A stretch of DNA of 64,000 bases from JAWXBK01 sp040878185 (GCA_040878185.1 JBBDMS010000059.1:124001-188000), one strand, 5' to 3'. Positions 8,898 to 17,796 are shown, counted from the first letter of the stretch. The notes: generated from the sequence alone by a model not told the origin. Program-made: numbers and translations.

Positions 8898-10316
8898 ATG
8901 ACGGATAAAGACATCTGGAAGCTCGGCGCGGTCGAAACCGCAGCTTCAATCCGCGCGCGGCGTTTGACGGCTCGCACTGCTGTGGAAGCCGCGATCGAAC
9001 GGATGCGCACAGTCAACGCATCGGTCAATGCCGTGACGCTCGATCTGTCGGAGGCAGCACTCGCCGTAGCCGACCGCGCCGACAAGGCGCAGAAGGCAGG
9101 CGATGCGCTCGGCGCCCTCCATGGCGTGCCGGTGACGATCAAGGAGAATGTCGACCAGAAGGGCGTGCCGAACACCAACGGTGTCGTCGCCTTCGCCGGC
9201 AAGATCGCGCCCGACGATTCGGCTGTCGTCTCGAATCTGCTGAAGGCCGGCGCGATCGTGATCGGCCGCACCAACACGCCCGAATTTTCGCTGCGCTGGT
9301 TCACCGAGAATCCGCTGCGCGGCCGCACGCTCAATCCCTGGAACAGGGACGTGACGCCGGGCGGTTCGTCCGGCGGCGCCTCCGCGTCGGTCGCGCTCGG
9401 CATCGGCACGATCGCCCATGGCAACGATCTCGGCGGATCGCTGCGTTATCCCGCTTACGCCTGCGGCGTCGCGACAATTCGCCCTTCGCTCGGCCGCGTG
9501 CCGGCTTTTAACCCGAGCGCCGGCGAAGAACGCCCGCCCTCGCTGCAGTTGATGAGCGTGCAGGGCCCGATCGCGCGCACCGTTCGCGACGTGCGGCTCG
9601 GCCTCGCCGCCATGGCGGCGCCCGATCATCGCGATCCCTGGTGGGTGCCGGCACCACTCGAAGGACCGGCTTTGCCAAAACCGATCCGCGTCGCGGTGAC
9701 GAAGATTCCGGCGGGATTCGCATGCCATCCGGCGGTCGCGGCCGCGATCGACGCGGCGGCGGGCCATCTCTCGAATGCCGGCTATGCGGTCGAAGCGGTC
9801 GACCCGCCTTTGGTCGCCGAGATCGCCGCTTTGTGGCGCACGCTGCTCAACACCGATCTGCGCAACCTGATGCGCGGCGCCATTCGCGAATACGGCTCCG
9901 ACGACGTCAACCAGGTGATCGACAATTACGAGCGCGATACGGCGGTGGCCGATCTGCCGGCCTATGCCCGCGCGCTCGCCGATCGCACCCGGCTGCTGCG
10001 CGAGTGGAACCGCTTCTTCGAGCGCTATCCGCTGGTGCTCGCACCGGTCTCGCAGATGCCGCCTTTTCCGCAGGGCGACGACCGAAACGGCATCGAACGC
10101 ATGCGGCAGATGCTCGACGAGCAGAGCATGCTTTATTCGGTCAATCTTCTCGGTCTGCCCGCATCCGCCGTGCCGACCGGCCTCCATGACGGCGTGCCGA
10201 TGGGCGTGCAGATCATCGGGCCCCGCTTTCGCGAGGATCTCTGTCTCGATGCCGCGCAGGCGATCGAGGACAAGGTCGGCATGCTGACCGAACGGCTCTG
10301 GGCGCGGGCGGGCTAA
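8898..10316 (+). CDS. Amidase-signature family amidase
   Basis: 472 residues from the ATG at 8898, which has a GGCGGGGA ribosome site; an earlier in-frame start would lie inside the aqpZ terminator. The Ser-cisSer-Lys catalytic set is visible: Lys in 'VTIKENVDQKG', the glycine/serine loop 'GGSSGGASAS' and the nucleophile serine in 'NDLGGSLRYPA'. Such enzymes hydrolyse carboxamides, aryl amides or nitrile-derived amides, or serve as GatA in tRNA amidation. No gatC/gatB neighbours are present and the sequence lacks the usual GatA context, so a catabolic amidase is more likely. It converges on the HxlR regulator gene. Confidence 0.88.
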   Translation: MTDKDIWKLGAVETAASIRARRLTARTAVEAAIERMRTVNASVNAVTLDLSEAALAVADRADKAQKAGDALGALHGVPVTIKENVDQKGVPNTNGVVAFAGKIAPDDSAVVSNLLKAGAIVIGRTNTPEFSLRWFTENPLRGRTLNPWNRDVTPGGSSGGASASVALGIGTIAHGNDLGGSLRYPAYACGVATIRPSLGRVPAFNPSAGEERPPSLQLMSVQGPIARTVRDVRLGLAAMAAPDHRDPWWVPAPLEGPALPKPIRVAVTKIPAGFACHPAVAAAIDAAAGHLSNAGYAVEAVDPPLVAEIAALWRTLLNTDLRNLMRGAIREYGSDDVNQVIDNYERDTAVADLPAYARALADRTRLLREWNRFFERYPLVLAPVSQMPPFPQGDDRNGIERMRQMLDEQSMLYSVNLLGLPASAVPTGLHDGVPMGVQIIGPRFREDLCLDAAQAIEDKVGMLTERLWARAG

Positions 10317-10332
10317 CCGGCCGACGGGATCC

Positions 10333-10686
10333 TTATTCGGCCGCGGTCGCGCGCGCGCCCTGATCCTGTTCCGACCAGCGCCGCGCGATCGCGTTGAGGC
10401 CGTCGAGCACCGAACGCAGCTCCTGACCGCGCGGCGCCAGGCCGTAGGTCACCTTCGGCGGAATCGATTCCTCGTATTGGCGATAGATCACGCCCGCTCC
10501 TTCCAGCATGCGCAGCCGGTCGGTCAGAACCTTGGCGGAAATGCCAGGCACGCGCCGCTTCAGCTCGCCGAACCGGGTCGGGCCGTTGGCGGAAAGAACC
10601 CAGAGCAGATAGGTGGTCCAGGGGCCAGTCAGCAGCCTGAGCAGGCGGTCCATGGGGCAGGGGCTGTCGATGCGCGGACGGGACAT
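10333..10686 (-). CDS. HxlR-family transcriptional regulator
   Basis: 117 residues from the ATG at 10686, chosen over an ATG 24 bases upstream because GGAG lies eight bases before it. It is a compact winged helix with the HxlR pattern: 'LLRLLTGPWTTYLLWVL', 'RFGELKRRVPGISAKVLTDRLRMLE' and the wing 'VTYGLAPRGQELRSVL'. HxlR members act as dimers and often respond to quinones, aldehydes or redox stress, frequently controlling a divergent neighbour. Here the divergent gene is a glutathione transferase, and a heptad repeat lies between them. No cysteine is placed at the YodB-like N-terminal sensor position; the only cysteine is Cys10, in 'DSPCPMD'. Confidence 0.88.
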   Translation of the reverse strand: MSRPRIDSPCPMDRLLRLLTGPWTTYLLWVLSANGPTRFGELKRRVPGISAKVLTDRLRMLEGAGVIYRQYEESIPPKVTYGLAPRGQELRSVLDGLNAIARRWSEQDQGARATAAE

Positions 10687-10715
10687 GGCAGGGGCTCCAA
10701 TCGATGGCATCAGGT

Positions 10716-10740
10716 TACCGGTTACTAGATACTACCTACT
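10716..10740. promoter_or_regulatory. Four TAC(C/T) steps at 7-bp spacing, candidate HxlR operator
   Basis: TACC at 10716 and TACT at 10723, 10730 and 10737 are spaced exactly seven bases apart, 30 bases upstream of the HxlR start codon and inside the divergent region shared with the glutathione transferase gene. The position suits autoregulation; binding is inferred. Confidence 0.4.
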
Positions 10741-10867
10741 TTGGTTCTGCAACCGCATCGCGCAAGGTGGCTGCGACGCCGAGGCCGGTCGCCGGATCAT
10801 CGAAATTTGCTTAAGGTCGGCCGCGCTTCCTTCGGGCAGCGTCCAAACGCATTCAGACGGAGACGAC

Positions 10868-11515
10868 ATGATCGAGCTCTACACGGCGGCACGCACCCCG
10901 AACGGCCACAAGATATCGATCATGCTCGAGGAAACCGGGCTGCCTTATCGCGCTGCCCGGATCCGGCTCGCGAAGGGCGACCAGCACCATCCGACCTTCC
11001 TCGCGATGAACGGGAACGGGCGCATCCCGGTCATCCGCGATACCGAGACCGATCTCGTGCTGGCCGAATCCGCGGCGATCCTGCTGTATCTCGCCGAGAA
11101 GAGCGGCCGGTTCAATCCAACCGATCCGGCACTGCGCTACCGCACGCTGCAATGGATCATGTTCCAGATGGGCCATGTCGGACCGATGCTGGGCCAGCTC
11201 TGGCATTTCATGCATGCGGACCCGCCGAACCCGCGCGCGGTCGAACGCTTTTACAAGGAGTGCGACCGGATTTTCGGCGTGCTCAACCGCCGGCTGCGCG
11301 AGAGCCCGTATCTCGCCGGCGAGGAATACGGGATCGCCGACATCGCCACCTTTCCCTGGGCCGACAATCCGAAGGCCTACGGGTTCCGCGACGAGGACTA
11401 TCCGCATCTGACCCGCTGGCTGAAGATTGTCGGCGCGCGACCGGCCGTCGAACGCGGGACATCGGTGCCCGACGACACGACGCCGCTCGCACCCTGGGCG
11501 ACCGAAGCCGCCTGA
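10868..11515 (+). CDS. Glutathione S-transferase, YfcG-like (disulfide-bond oxidoreductase type)
   Basis: 215 residues. The N-terminus 'MIELYTAARTPNGHKISIMLEE' is the hallmark of the YfcG/YghU subfamily, in which the TPNG segment contacts glutathione and Asn replaces a catalytic Ser/Cys. The thioredoxin-fold half (1-80, with 'NGRIPVI' cis-proline and 'ESAAIL' glutathione-binding serine) is followed by the helical domain. Family members reduce small disulfides or degrade peroxides with glutathione in the cytoplasm. It is divergently transcribed from the HxlR regulator, which is likely to control it. An upstream extension of the frame overlaps the regulator and is discarded. Confidence 0.9.
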   Translation: MIELYTAARTPNGHKISIMLEETGLPYRAARIRLAKGDQHHPTFLAMNGNGRIPVIRDTETDLVLAESAAILLYLAEKSGRFNPTDPALRYRTLQWIMFQMGHVGPMLGQLWHFMHADPPNPRAVERFYKECDRIFGVLNRRLRESPYLAGEEYGIADIATFPWADNPKAYGFRDEDYPHLTRWLKIVGARPAVERGTSVPDDTTPLAPWATEAA

Positions 11516-11544
11516 TTCCTGCATATCCGCTCAGGCATTTTTTC

Positions 11545-11645
11545 TAATCGCGGTGCGGCAGGGGTGACGGCGGCGGCGGCGATCCACTAAGGTTGCCGAC
11601 CTGGCTGCGCTGCCTTCCGGGCGCGGCTGCCAAGGGGGGTTGCCG
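11545..11645 (-). ncRNA. Possible small SRP RNA-like hairpin (weak)
   Basis: On the minus strand a stable stem-loop is capped by CCCGGAAGGCAGC, resembling the GGAA-tetraloop tip of bacterial 4.5S (SRP) RNA, and flanking TTGGC/GCCAG arms pair. However, the symmetric loop normally reads CAGG on one side and AGCA on the other; here the first is CGCG and the second AGCG. The 3' side also has no T-run. I list it as a structured intergenic element whose identity is uncertain. Confidence 0.3.
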
Positions 11646-11646
11646 G

Positions 11647-11970
11647 ATGATCGTTCTCCGGCTCATCGGCTGGCTCTTGATCGCGGCCGCGCTGGCTCTG
11701 CTCGCGCGGGAAGTCTATCTCTGGCTCGTTGCCGGCCAGTGGAGCATCGTCTCCGGCTATCAGCTCTGGTTCGACCTGCACCAGAGCAGCCTGCACGGGC
11801 TCCAGGCAACGATCGAACGCAATCTCTCGACCGGCATTTGGAACGGCATCAGGACGGTGCTGGGCGCACCCGCCTGGCTGCTGCTCGGCATTCCAGGATT
11901 GCTGCTCGCGCTGGTACGCCGCCGCCGCCGGCGCGCGGATTCGAAGCGCCGCTATTTCAAGTCGCGATAG
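11647..11970 (+). CDS. Small two-helix membrane protein, unknown function
   Basis: 107 residues from the ATG at 11647 (an AAGGGGGG ribosome site lies ten bases upstream). Two hydrophobic segments are clear, ~4-30 ('LIGWLLIAAALALLAREVYLW') and ~75-95 ('APAWLLLGIPGLLLALV'), with a polar loop between them and a very basic C-terminal tail (RRRRRRADSKRR) that should stay in the cytoplasm. I do not recognise a family. It ends 15 bases before the convergent lepA stop, so transcripts probably overlap. Confidence 0.75.
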   Translation: MIVLRLIGWLLIAAALALLAREVYLWLVAGQWSIVSGYQLWFDLHQSSLHGLQATIERNLSTGIWNGIRTVLGAPAWLLLGIPGLLLALVRRRRRRADSKRRYFKSR

Positions 11971-11985
11971 AAAGCCGCAGCAAGG

Positions 11986-13788
11986 CTAGCCGTCGCCCAT
12001 CTTGAGCGCGGCGAGGAAGGCGGATTGCGGGATCTCGACATTGCCGTATTGCCGCATCCGCTTCTTGCCCTCTTTCTGCTTGTCCAGCAGCTTGCGTTTG
12101 CGCGACACGTCGCCGCCATAGCATTTCGCGGTCACGTCCTTGCGCAACGCGGCCACGGTCTCGCGCGCGATTACCTTGCCGCCGATCGCCGCCTGGATCG
12201 CGATCTTGAAAAGCTGTCTCGGGATCAGCTCCTTCAGCCGCGTGCAGAGCGCGCGACCGCGCTGCTCGGCGTAATTGCGATGCACGATGCAGGCGAGCGC
12301 ATCGACCGGCTCCGCGTTCACCAGGATCGAGAGCTTCACCAGATCGCCCTCGCGATACTCGTCGATCTGATAGTCGAAACTCGCATAGCCGCGGCTGACC
12401 GATTTCAGCCGGTCGTAGAAATCGAACACCACCTCGTTGAGCGGCAGGCGATAGATCAGCATCGCGCGGCTGCCGGCATAAGTGAGCTCGACCTGCTCGC
12501 CGCGGCGGTCCTCGCACAGCTTGAGGATCGATCCGAGATGCTCGTCGGGCACCAGGATCGTCGCGCGGATCCACGGCTCCTCGATCTTTTCGATGCGCAT
12601 CGTCTCCGGCATGTCGGCCGGATTATGCAGCTCTTTCACCGAGCCGTCGGTCAGATGCACGCGGTAGACGACGGAGGGCGCGGTCGTGATCAGGTTGAGA
12701 TCGAACTCGCGATCGAGCCGTTCCTGGATGATCTCGAGATGCAAGAGCCCGAGAAACCCGCAGCGGAAGCCGAAACCGAGCGCCGCCGAGGTTTCCGGCT
12801 CGTACTGGAAACTCGCATCGTTGAGGCGCAGTTTCGCGAGGCTGTCGCGCAGCCGCTCGTAATCGGCGGCGTCGACCGGAAAGAGGCCGCAGAACACGAC
12901 CGGCACCGAGGGTTTGAAACCGGCCAGCGCCTTCGCCGTCGGGCGGCGCTCTTCGGTGATCGTGTCGCCGACCTGGCAATCCGCGACATGCTTGATGCCG
13001 GCGGTGATGAAACCGACTTCGCCCGGCCCGAGCTCGGAGACGCGTACGATCTTCGGCGTGAAGATACCGACCTGCTCGACCTCGTGCGTCGCGGCGGTCT
13101 GGATCATGCGTACTTTCATGTTCGGCTTCATTACGCCGTCATGGACGCGCACCAGCACGATGACGCCGAGATAGGAATCATACCAGCTGTCGATCAGCAT
13201 CGCCTTCAGCGGCGCATTGCGATCGCCCTTGGGCGCCGGCAGCCGATTGACCAGCGCCTCGAGCACGTCGTCGATGCCGAGGCCGGTCTTGGCCGAGATC
13301 AGCACCGCGTCCGACGCATCGAGCCCGATCACGTCCTCGATCTGCTGACGGATCCGCTCCGGCTCGGCGGCCGGCAGATCGATCTTGTTCAGGACCGGGA
13401 CGATCTCGTGATTATGCTCGATCGCCTGATAGACATTGGCGAGAGTCTGCGCCTCGACGCCCTGGCTGGCATCGACCACCAGCAGCGATCCTTCGCAGGC
13501 CGCAAGACAGCGCGAGACCTCGTAGGCGAAATCGACATGGCCGGGCGTGTCCATGAGGTTGAGCTCATAGGTCTCGCCGTTCTTCGCGGTGTAGTCGAGC
13601 CGAACCGTCTGCGCCTTGATCGTGATGCCGCGCTCGCGCTCGAGATCCATCGAATCGAGCACCTGCTCTTTCATCTCGCGCGCCGAGAGCCCGCCGCAAC
13701 GCTGGATCAGCCGATCGGCCAGCGTCGACTTACCATGATCGATATGCGCGATGATCGCAAAATTCCGGATATGCGCGAGGTCGGTCAT
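11986..13788 (-). CDS. lepA: Elongation factor 4 (LepA) GTPase
   Basis: 600 residues, the normal LepA length when initiated at the ATG at 13788 ('MTDLAHIRNFAIIAHIDHGK'); a TTG eight codons upstream has no better ribosome site. G1 (AHIDHGKST), G2, G3 (DTPGHVDF) and G4 (NKID) motifs are intact, followed by domain II, EF-G-like domains III and V and the unique C-terminal domain ('GGDVSRKRKLLDKQKEGKKRM'). LepA is a ribosome-associated GTPase acting in translation initiation or back-translocation and 30S assembly. A lepB signal peptidase gene is often adjacent in other bacteria but is absent here. Confidence 0.97.
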   Translation of the reverse strand: MTDLAHIRNFAIIAHIDHGKSTLADRLIQRCGGLSAREMKEQVLDSMDLERERGITIKAQTVRLDYTAKNGETYELNLMDTPGHVDFAYEVSRCLAACEGSLLVVDASQGVEAQTLANVYQAIEHNHEIVPVLNKIDLPAAEPERIRQQIEDVIGLDASDAVLISAKTGLGIDDVLEALVNRLPAPKGDRNAPLKAMLIDSWYDSYLGVIVLVRVHDGVMKPNMKVRMIQTAATHEVEQVGIFTPKIVRVSELGPGEVGFITAGIKHVADCQVGDTITEERRPTAKALAGFKPSVPVVFCGLFPVDAADYERLRDSLAKLRLNDASFQYEPETSAALGFGFRCGFLGLLHLEIIQERLDREFDLNLITTAPSVVYRVHLTDGSVKELHNPADMPETMRIEKIEEPWIRATILVPDEHLGSILKLCEDRRGEQVELTYAGSRAMLIYRLPLNEVVFDFYDRLKSVSRGYASFDYQIDEYREGDLVKLSILVNAEPVDALACIVHRNYAEQRGRALCTRLKELIPRQLFKIAIQAAIGGKVIARETVAALRKDVTAKCYGGDVSRKRKLLDKQKEGKKRMRQYGNVEIPQSAFLAALKMGDG

Positions 13789-14108
13789 GTCGGTTCGGGC
13801 AAGGCTCGGCAAAGGGTCAGGGGTGAGGCGGCTTCGGAGTCTGCTGCGTTCGTTCGCATCTTCGAATAGGTCAAGGCCGCTCGGATGGGCCAGTCGGATC
13901 GGCTTGCGGAAACCGGGTTTCCGGGAGCAGCCCCGGGGGCACCGGCCCGCAAGGCCGCTGGAACATAGGGGCGAGGCGCGCCCGCCGCAACGAGTTCCCC
14001 GCCTCTATCGGGAAGCGGCGGCGGTCGATAGCCGGCCCTCTCGCCGGCCGCAATCCGGCCCCGTCACCAGCCGCAATCCGGCCCGGCCGATCTTTACATA
14101 CTCTATCG
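13789..14108. other. Intergenic region upstream of lepA
   Basis: About 320 bases with no recognisable gene. It holds the divergent regulatory DNA of lepA and the TetR gene; the AT-rich end near 14095 is the likely promoter region of the TetR gene. Confidence 0.5.
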
Positions 14109-14129
14109 TATATAACGCCGCGTTAGATA
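14109..14129. promoter_or_regulatory. 21-bp near-perfect palindrome, candidate TetR operator
   Basis: TATATAACGC, one central C, then GCGTTAGATA: nine of ten arm positions are complementary. It lies 30 bases upstream of the TetR-family start codon in the most AT-rich patch of the neighbourhood, an arrangement expected for autorepression. No binding data are implied. Confidence 0.7.
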
Positions 14130-14159
14130 AAATACCTCCTAGTATGTTATTCTCAGGCG

Positions 14160-14750
14160 ATGGCAAGACCGACCCGCCACGGCCCCGCTTTATGGATCGC
14201 AGGCGCCCTCAGGCTGCTGGCCGAAGGCGGCCCTGAAGCCGTCGGGATCGAGGCGCTGGCGCGCCGGCTGGGCGCGACCAAGGGCAGCTTCTATCATCAT
14301 TTTGACGACCGGCCGGCGCTGCTCGCGGCCCTCCTCGCGCATTGGGAAACCCGCGCGGCGATGGGCGTGATCGACCGGGTCGAGGCGGCCGGCGGCAGTG
14401 CCGCGGACCGGCTCTGGGCGCTGATGGAGACCGTCGCGCGCGAAGGGGCGGCGAGCCCCGAACCGGCGATCCGGCTCTGGGCTCGAACCGACCCCGGCGC
14501 GCGCGCGGCTCTGGCGCGGATCGATCGCGCCCGGCTCGATTATCTCGAAGATCTGTTCGCCGCGATGGGCGCGCGCGGACCGGATGTCGTCACGCGCACG
14601 CGTCTCGCTTATCTCGCCTTGATCGGCGAACACGCGCTCGGCGAACGGCCAGCCCTGGCCGACCGGCTCGCGACGGCCCGGCGTATCCATGCGCTGCTGA
14701 CCGGGCCCAGAGATAATCCCAGCGATTTTCTGTTGACAGTTTATGCGTAA
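14160..14750 (+). CDS. TetR-family transcriptional regulator
   Basis: 196 residues. The N-terminal helix-turn-helix is clear: 'WIAGALRLLAEGGPEAVGIEALARRLGATKGSFYHHFDDRPALLAALL', with the GSFYHHF recognition helix typical of TetR proteins. The C-terminal ligand domain (~60-196) is alanine/arginine-rich and not assignable to a ligand class. The palindrome at 14109-14129 is the probable operator. The nearest gene downstream, a nitric oxide reductase, is ~600 bases away and convergent, so no target other than itself is evident. Confidence 0.9.
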   Translation: MARPTRHGPALWIAGALRLLAEGGPEAVGIEALARRLGATKGSFYHHFDDRPALLAALLAHWETRAAMGVIDRVEAAGGSAADRLWALMETVAREGAASPEPAIRLWARTDPGARAALARIDRARLDYLEDLFAAMGARGPDVVTRTRLAYLALIGEHALGERPALADRLATARRIHALLTGPRDNPSDFLLTVYA

Positions 14751-15345
14751 TATGCGTTACTGCGGTTGCCGGGATTCCGGCGGGCGCGGCGTTTCATGGA
14801 CGCCGTTCCCGTAACCCGGCAATCGGGATCGCTGCACGGCTGAGCCGCGCCATCCCCGAAGGCCCGCCCGGTCCGGCGGGCCACCTCGATCACGGGCCCC
14901 GCGCGTATCCGGATATCACCGGTTCGCGCAGCGACCGGGACGCCATGCCGTACACAGCGGCATTGCGCTCCAAGGCCCTGGCGGGTTCGAAGATCCGTCG
15001 GGATGGCGTCCGTCAACATCGGGGTCACGTCGTGGCTTCGGACACGCAACCCGCCGGGCCGTGAACGCCCGGCACCCCTGTGTCGCCAGCCCGGCTCTAC
15101 CGCCGGATCGGCGAAAACCGGATGGCGCGGCTCTGCCGTGCAGCGATCGACCGATGGGGAATGGCGACGATAAACGCCCCGACAACCGCCCAACGACCGC
15201 CCCGACAACGGCCACAACAGCCGCCTCGGGCGAACCCGGAGAAACGACGATGCGATAGAACGAAACAACAGGCGGGCATCTTCCAGCCCGTGTGCTCATT
15301 TCATCGAGATCGACCGCGCGTATCGGCTTGGGCCGTGACGTTTCG
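14751..15345. other. Intergenic stretch, no gene recognised
   Basis: Nearly 600 bases between the convergent TetR and nitric oxide reductase genes. Long open frames exist on both strands because of high GC, but none has a recognisable domain or ribosome site. A short low-complexity patch rich in CGACAAC/CCGCCC occurs near 15175-15225. A weak terminator for the reductase gene is listed separately. Confidence 0.5.
15261..15290 (-). terminator. Weak terminator downstream of nitric oxide reductase
   Basis: On the minus strand CGGGC (15290-15286), an 8-nt loop and GCCCG (15277-15273) are followed by CCTGTTGTTTCG. The stem is short and the T-run interrupted, so efficiency is uncertain. Confidence 0.4.
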
Positions 15346-17661
15346 TCAGATCGCCTCACGCGCCGGTTGCTTAAGCGATCCGCCCAGACGTGCGCTCGCC
15401 CGACGGGCGGCGAACGCCTGGTACATGAACACGGCAAATGCGCCAACGCCAACGCTGAAGACGACATCGCCGGGTACGCGCATCCAGACCAAAATATGCA
15501 TGATCGAACTTTGCATGAATTCGGCCGAGCGGGCGTAGGAATAGCCATGACTTGCGCTCGCGTAAGTCTGCCACATGCCCTGCGGCAACAATGACAGGAA
15601 CGTCATCATGGCGAGACCGATGTTCAGGCACCAGAAGGAAAGTTTCAGCGCCTTCTGGTTCCACAAACGCACATCGGTCAGCCCCCGCACACAATAGAGC
15701 GTCAGGCCAAGGGCGAGCATGCCGTAGACACCGAACAGCGCGGCGTGACCGTGATTGGCGGTCGTGTTCAGGCCCTGCATAAAATAGAGCGCCAGCGGCG
15801 GATTGATCAGGAAGCCGAAAATGCCGGCACCGACGAGATTCCAGAACAACACCGCTGCAAGGAACATGAACGGCCAGCGATAATTGGCCTTCCACGGCGC
15901 CTGCCCTTCGATCTTCGCGTGGTTGTAGGCTTCGAATCCGACGACCATAAGCGGCACGACTTCGAGCGCGGAAAATGCAGCGCCCGCTGCCATGACCGAA
16001 ATGGGCGTGCCGGTGAAATACAAATGATGGAAAGTCCCCAGCACCCCGCCAAACAGGAAAATGATCGTGGCAAAGAGCACCATCACGGTTGCGGTCGATG
16101 TGCGAACGAGGCCCATGTGAACGAACAGCAACGAAATGATGGCGGTGGCGAACACCTCGAAGATGCCTTCGACCCACAAATGAACAAGCCACCAGCGCCA
16201 ATATTCAGCCAGCACCAGATGCGGTTTCTTGCCCCACATCAGGCCGGCGGTATAAAGGAGGCCGATTGTAATGACCGAAACGATGACGAGAAAAATGACG
16301 GAGCGACTGTTCGTCGCGCGCAGTCCCGGCCAGAGCGCCCTGAGAACGAGGACGACCCACAACAGCAATCCGATCGTAAGATAGATCTGCCAGACGCGCC
16401 CCAGGTCGACATACTCCCATCCCTGATGCCCGAACCAGTAATTGGTATCGAGGTCTGTGATGAAGCGGTTCACCGCGGACCACTGTCCCGCGAAACCACC
16501 AACGACAATGACGAACAGACTGCCGAACAGGAAGTTGACGCCCCACACCTGAAATTTCGGATCCTTCTTTGACAACAGCGGACCGACGTAAAGTCCCGCC
16601 GCCAGAAACCCTGTCGCGATCCATAGAACGGAAAGCTGGGTATGCCAGCTTCGCGTCACCGCGTAGGGGAAGTATTCCGCGAGGGGCAAACCGTAGAGAC
16701 CCTGTCCCTCGACGGCATAATGCGCGGTCACGATGCCCAACAGCACCTGCGTAACAAAAAGCGCCGTGACCAACCAAAAATACTTCGCGGTGGCGCGCAT
16801 GGATGGCGTGACAATCGACCGATCCATCAGGTCGACAGCCGCGACGCCGCCCTCCGGCAGCAGTTCATCGCGCCACTGGTCGTATTGTCTGGCGTAATAC
16901 CAGACGATTGCACCGATGCCCGCGAGGAGAAGAACGACCGAGATGATCGTCCACATGAAGATGGCCGCCGCCGGCCGATTGTTCACCAGCGGTTCATAGG
17001 GCCAATTGCTGGTGTACGTCACACTATCGCCGGGCCGATTGGTGGTCGCGCCCCAGGCCGTCCAGAAGTAGAAGGCGGAAAGATTGTGCGTTTCGTCCGG
17101 CGTAAGAAATGCTTCCTTGGGAAACGCGTATTGACGACGCAGTTCGAGGGCTTCTTCGCCGCGACCTTCATAGAGAGCGCTGAAATGCTGCTCGACTTCG
17201 TCGATCGCGCGCGCACGATTGTCGCTGACCGTGATAATTCCTGTAGCGGGATCGTATGCGTTCTTGCGCATCTCCGTGCTGAGCGCGGCCTGCCGCAAGG
17301 CGGCCTGTTCCTCTGCCGCCTCGTTCGTGAAGCGACCGTCTGCCGAAATGATTGCAAGAAGCGCGACCGCTTCCCGGTGCAGCCAATCCGCGGACCAGTC
17401 CGGCGCCAGATATCCGCCGTGCCCCCAGATCGATCCTTGCTGCATCCCGCCGATCGACTGCCAGACCTGCTGTCCCGCCTGGATGTTTTCCCGCGTGTAA
17501 ATGACCTGGCCGGACTCTGACTGCACCGCTGCGGGGATGGGCGGCGCCTTCTGATAAATTTCCCACCCGAGACCGAGAAGGGCGCCGAACATGACCGCCA
17601 TACCGACGGAAAGGATGATCCATAAACGGCGGACAGAGAACGTCCTTCGAAAATCGCCCAT
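15346..17661 (-). CDS. norZ: Quinol-dependent nitric oxide reductase (single-subunit qNOR)
   Basis: 771 residues from the ATG at 17661, preferred to an ATG 36 bases upstream because GGGGGGAG lies ten bases before it. The protein fuses a NorC-like N-terminal periplasmic extension ('AGQQVWQSIGGMQQGSIWGHGGYLAPDW') to a NorB-like 12-helix core, the hallmark of qNOR. Histidines for the hemes and the non-heme iron are in 'SWHTQLSVLW', 'GTFHHLYFTG' and 'ANHGHAALFG'. It reduces two NO to N2O using quinol at the inner membrane. It stands alone, without norC, norQ or norD, and no other denitrification gene is seen, so NO detoxification is more likely than full denitrification. Confidence 0.95.
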   Translation of the reverse strand: MGDFRRTFSVRRLWIILSVGMAVMFGALLGLGWEIYQKAPPIPAAVQSESGQVIYTRENIQAGQQVWQSIGGMQQGSIWGHGGYLAPDWSADWLHREAVALLAIISADGRFTNEAAEEQAALRQAALSTEMRKNAYDPATGIITVSDNRARAIDEVEQHFSALYEGRGEEALELRRQYAFPKEAFLTPDETHNLSAFYFWTAWGATTNRPGDSVTYTSNWPYEPLVNNRPAAAIFMWTIISVVLLLAGIGAIVWYYARQYDQWRDELLPEGGVAAVDLMDRSIVTPSMRATAKYFWLVTALFVTQVLLGIVTAHYAVEGQGLYGLPLAEYFPYAVTRSWHTQLSVLWIATGFLAAGLYVGPLLSKKDPKFQVWGVNFLFGSLFVIVVGGFAGQWSAVNRFITDLDTNYWFGHQGWEYVDLGRVWQIYLTIGLLLWVVLVLRALWPGLRATNSRSVIFLVIVSVITIGLLYTAGLMWGKKPHLVLAEYWRWWLVHLWVEGIFEVFATAIISLLFVHMGLVRTSTATVMVLFATIIFLFGGVLGTFHHLYFTGTPISVMAAGAAFSALEVVPLMVVGFEAYNHAKIEGQAPWKANYRWPFMFLAAVLFWNLVGAGIFGFLINPPLALYFMQGLNTTANHGHAALFGVYGMLALGLTLYCVRGLTDVRLWNQKALKLSFWCLNIGLAMMTFLSLLPQGMWQTYASASHGYSYARSAEFMQSSIMHILVWMRVPGDVVFSVGVGAFAVFMYQAFAARRASARLGGSLKQPAREAI

Positions 17662-17689
17662 CGCAGTATTGCTCCCCCCGGATACACGG

Positions 17690-17709
17690 CTCTTCAAGTG
17701 CCTGAAGAG
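17690..17709. promoter_or_regulatory. Inverted repeat upstream of norZ, candidate operator
   Basis: CTCTTCA-N6-TGAAGAG is a perfect 7-bp inverted repeat located 29 bases upstream of the norZ start, and a TATAT-containing -10-like sequence lies just beyond it. It does not match the FNR/NNR TTGAT-N4-ATCAA box or the NsrR consensus as I know them, so the cognate regulator is unknown. Confidence 0.5.
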
Positions 17710-17796
17710 AAGGCAAGAGCATATAATCGGCGGGCGGCTTTGGCGATAGCTGGGCTGAGGGTGGCGGCACTGCCCGCTGCAAATGGGGCGCCGCGT

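Noticed and set aside
12025..13869. A 614-codon open frame opposite lepA
   Set aside because: Antisense to a complete LepA with all GTPase motifs.
14741..15268. A 175-codon minus-strand frame between the TetR and norZ genes
   Set aside because: Arg/Pro-rich low-information translation, no ribosome site, no domain.
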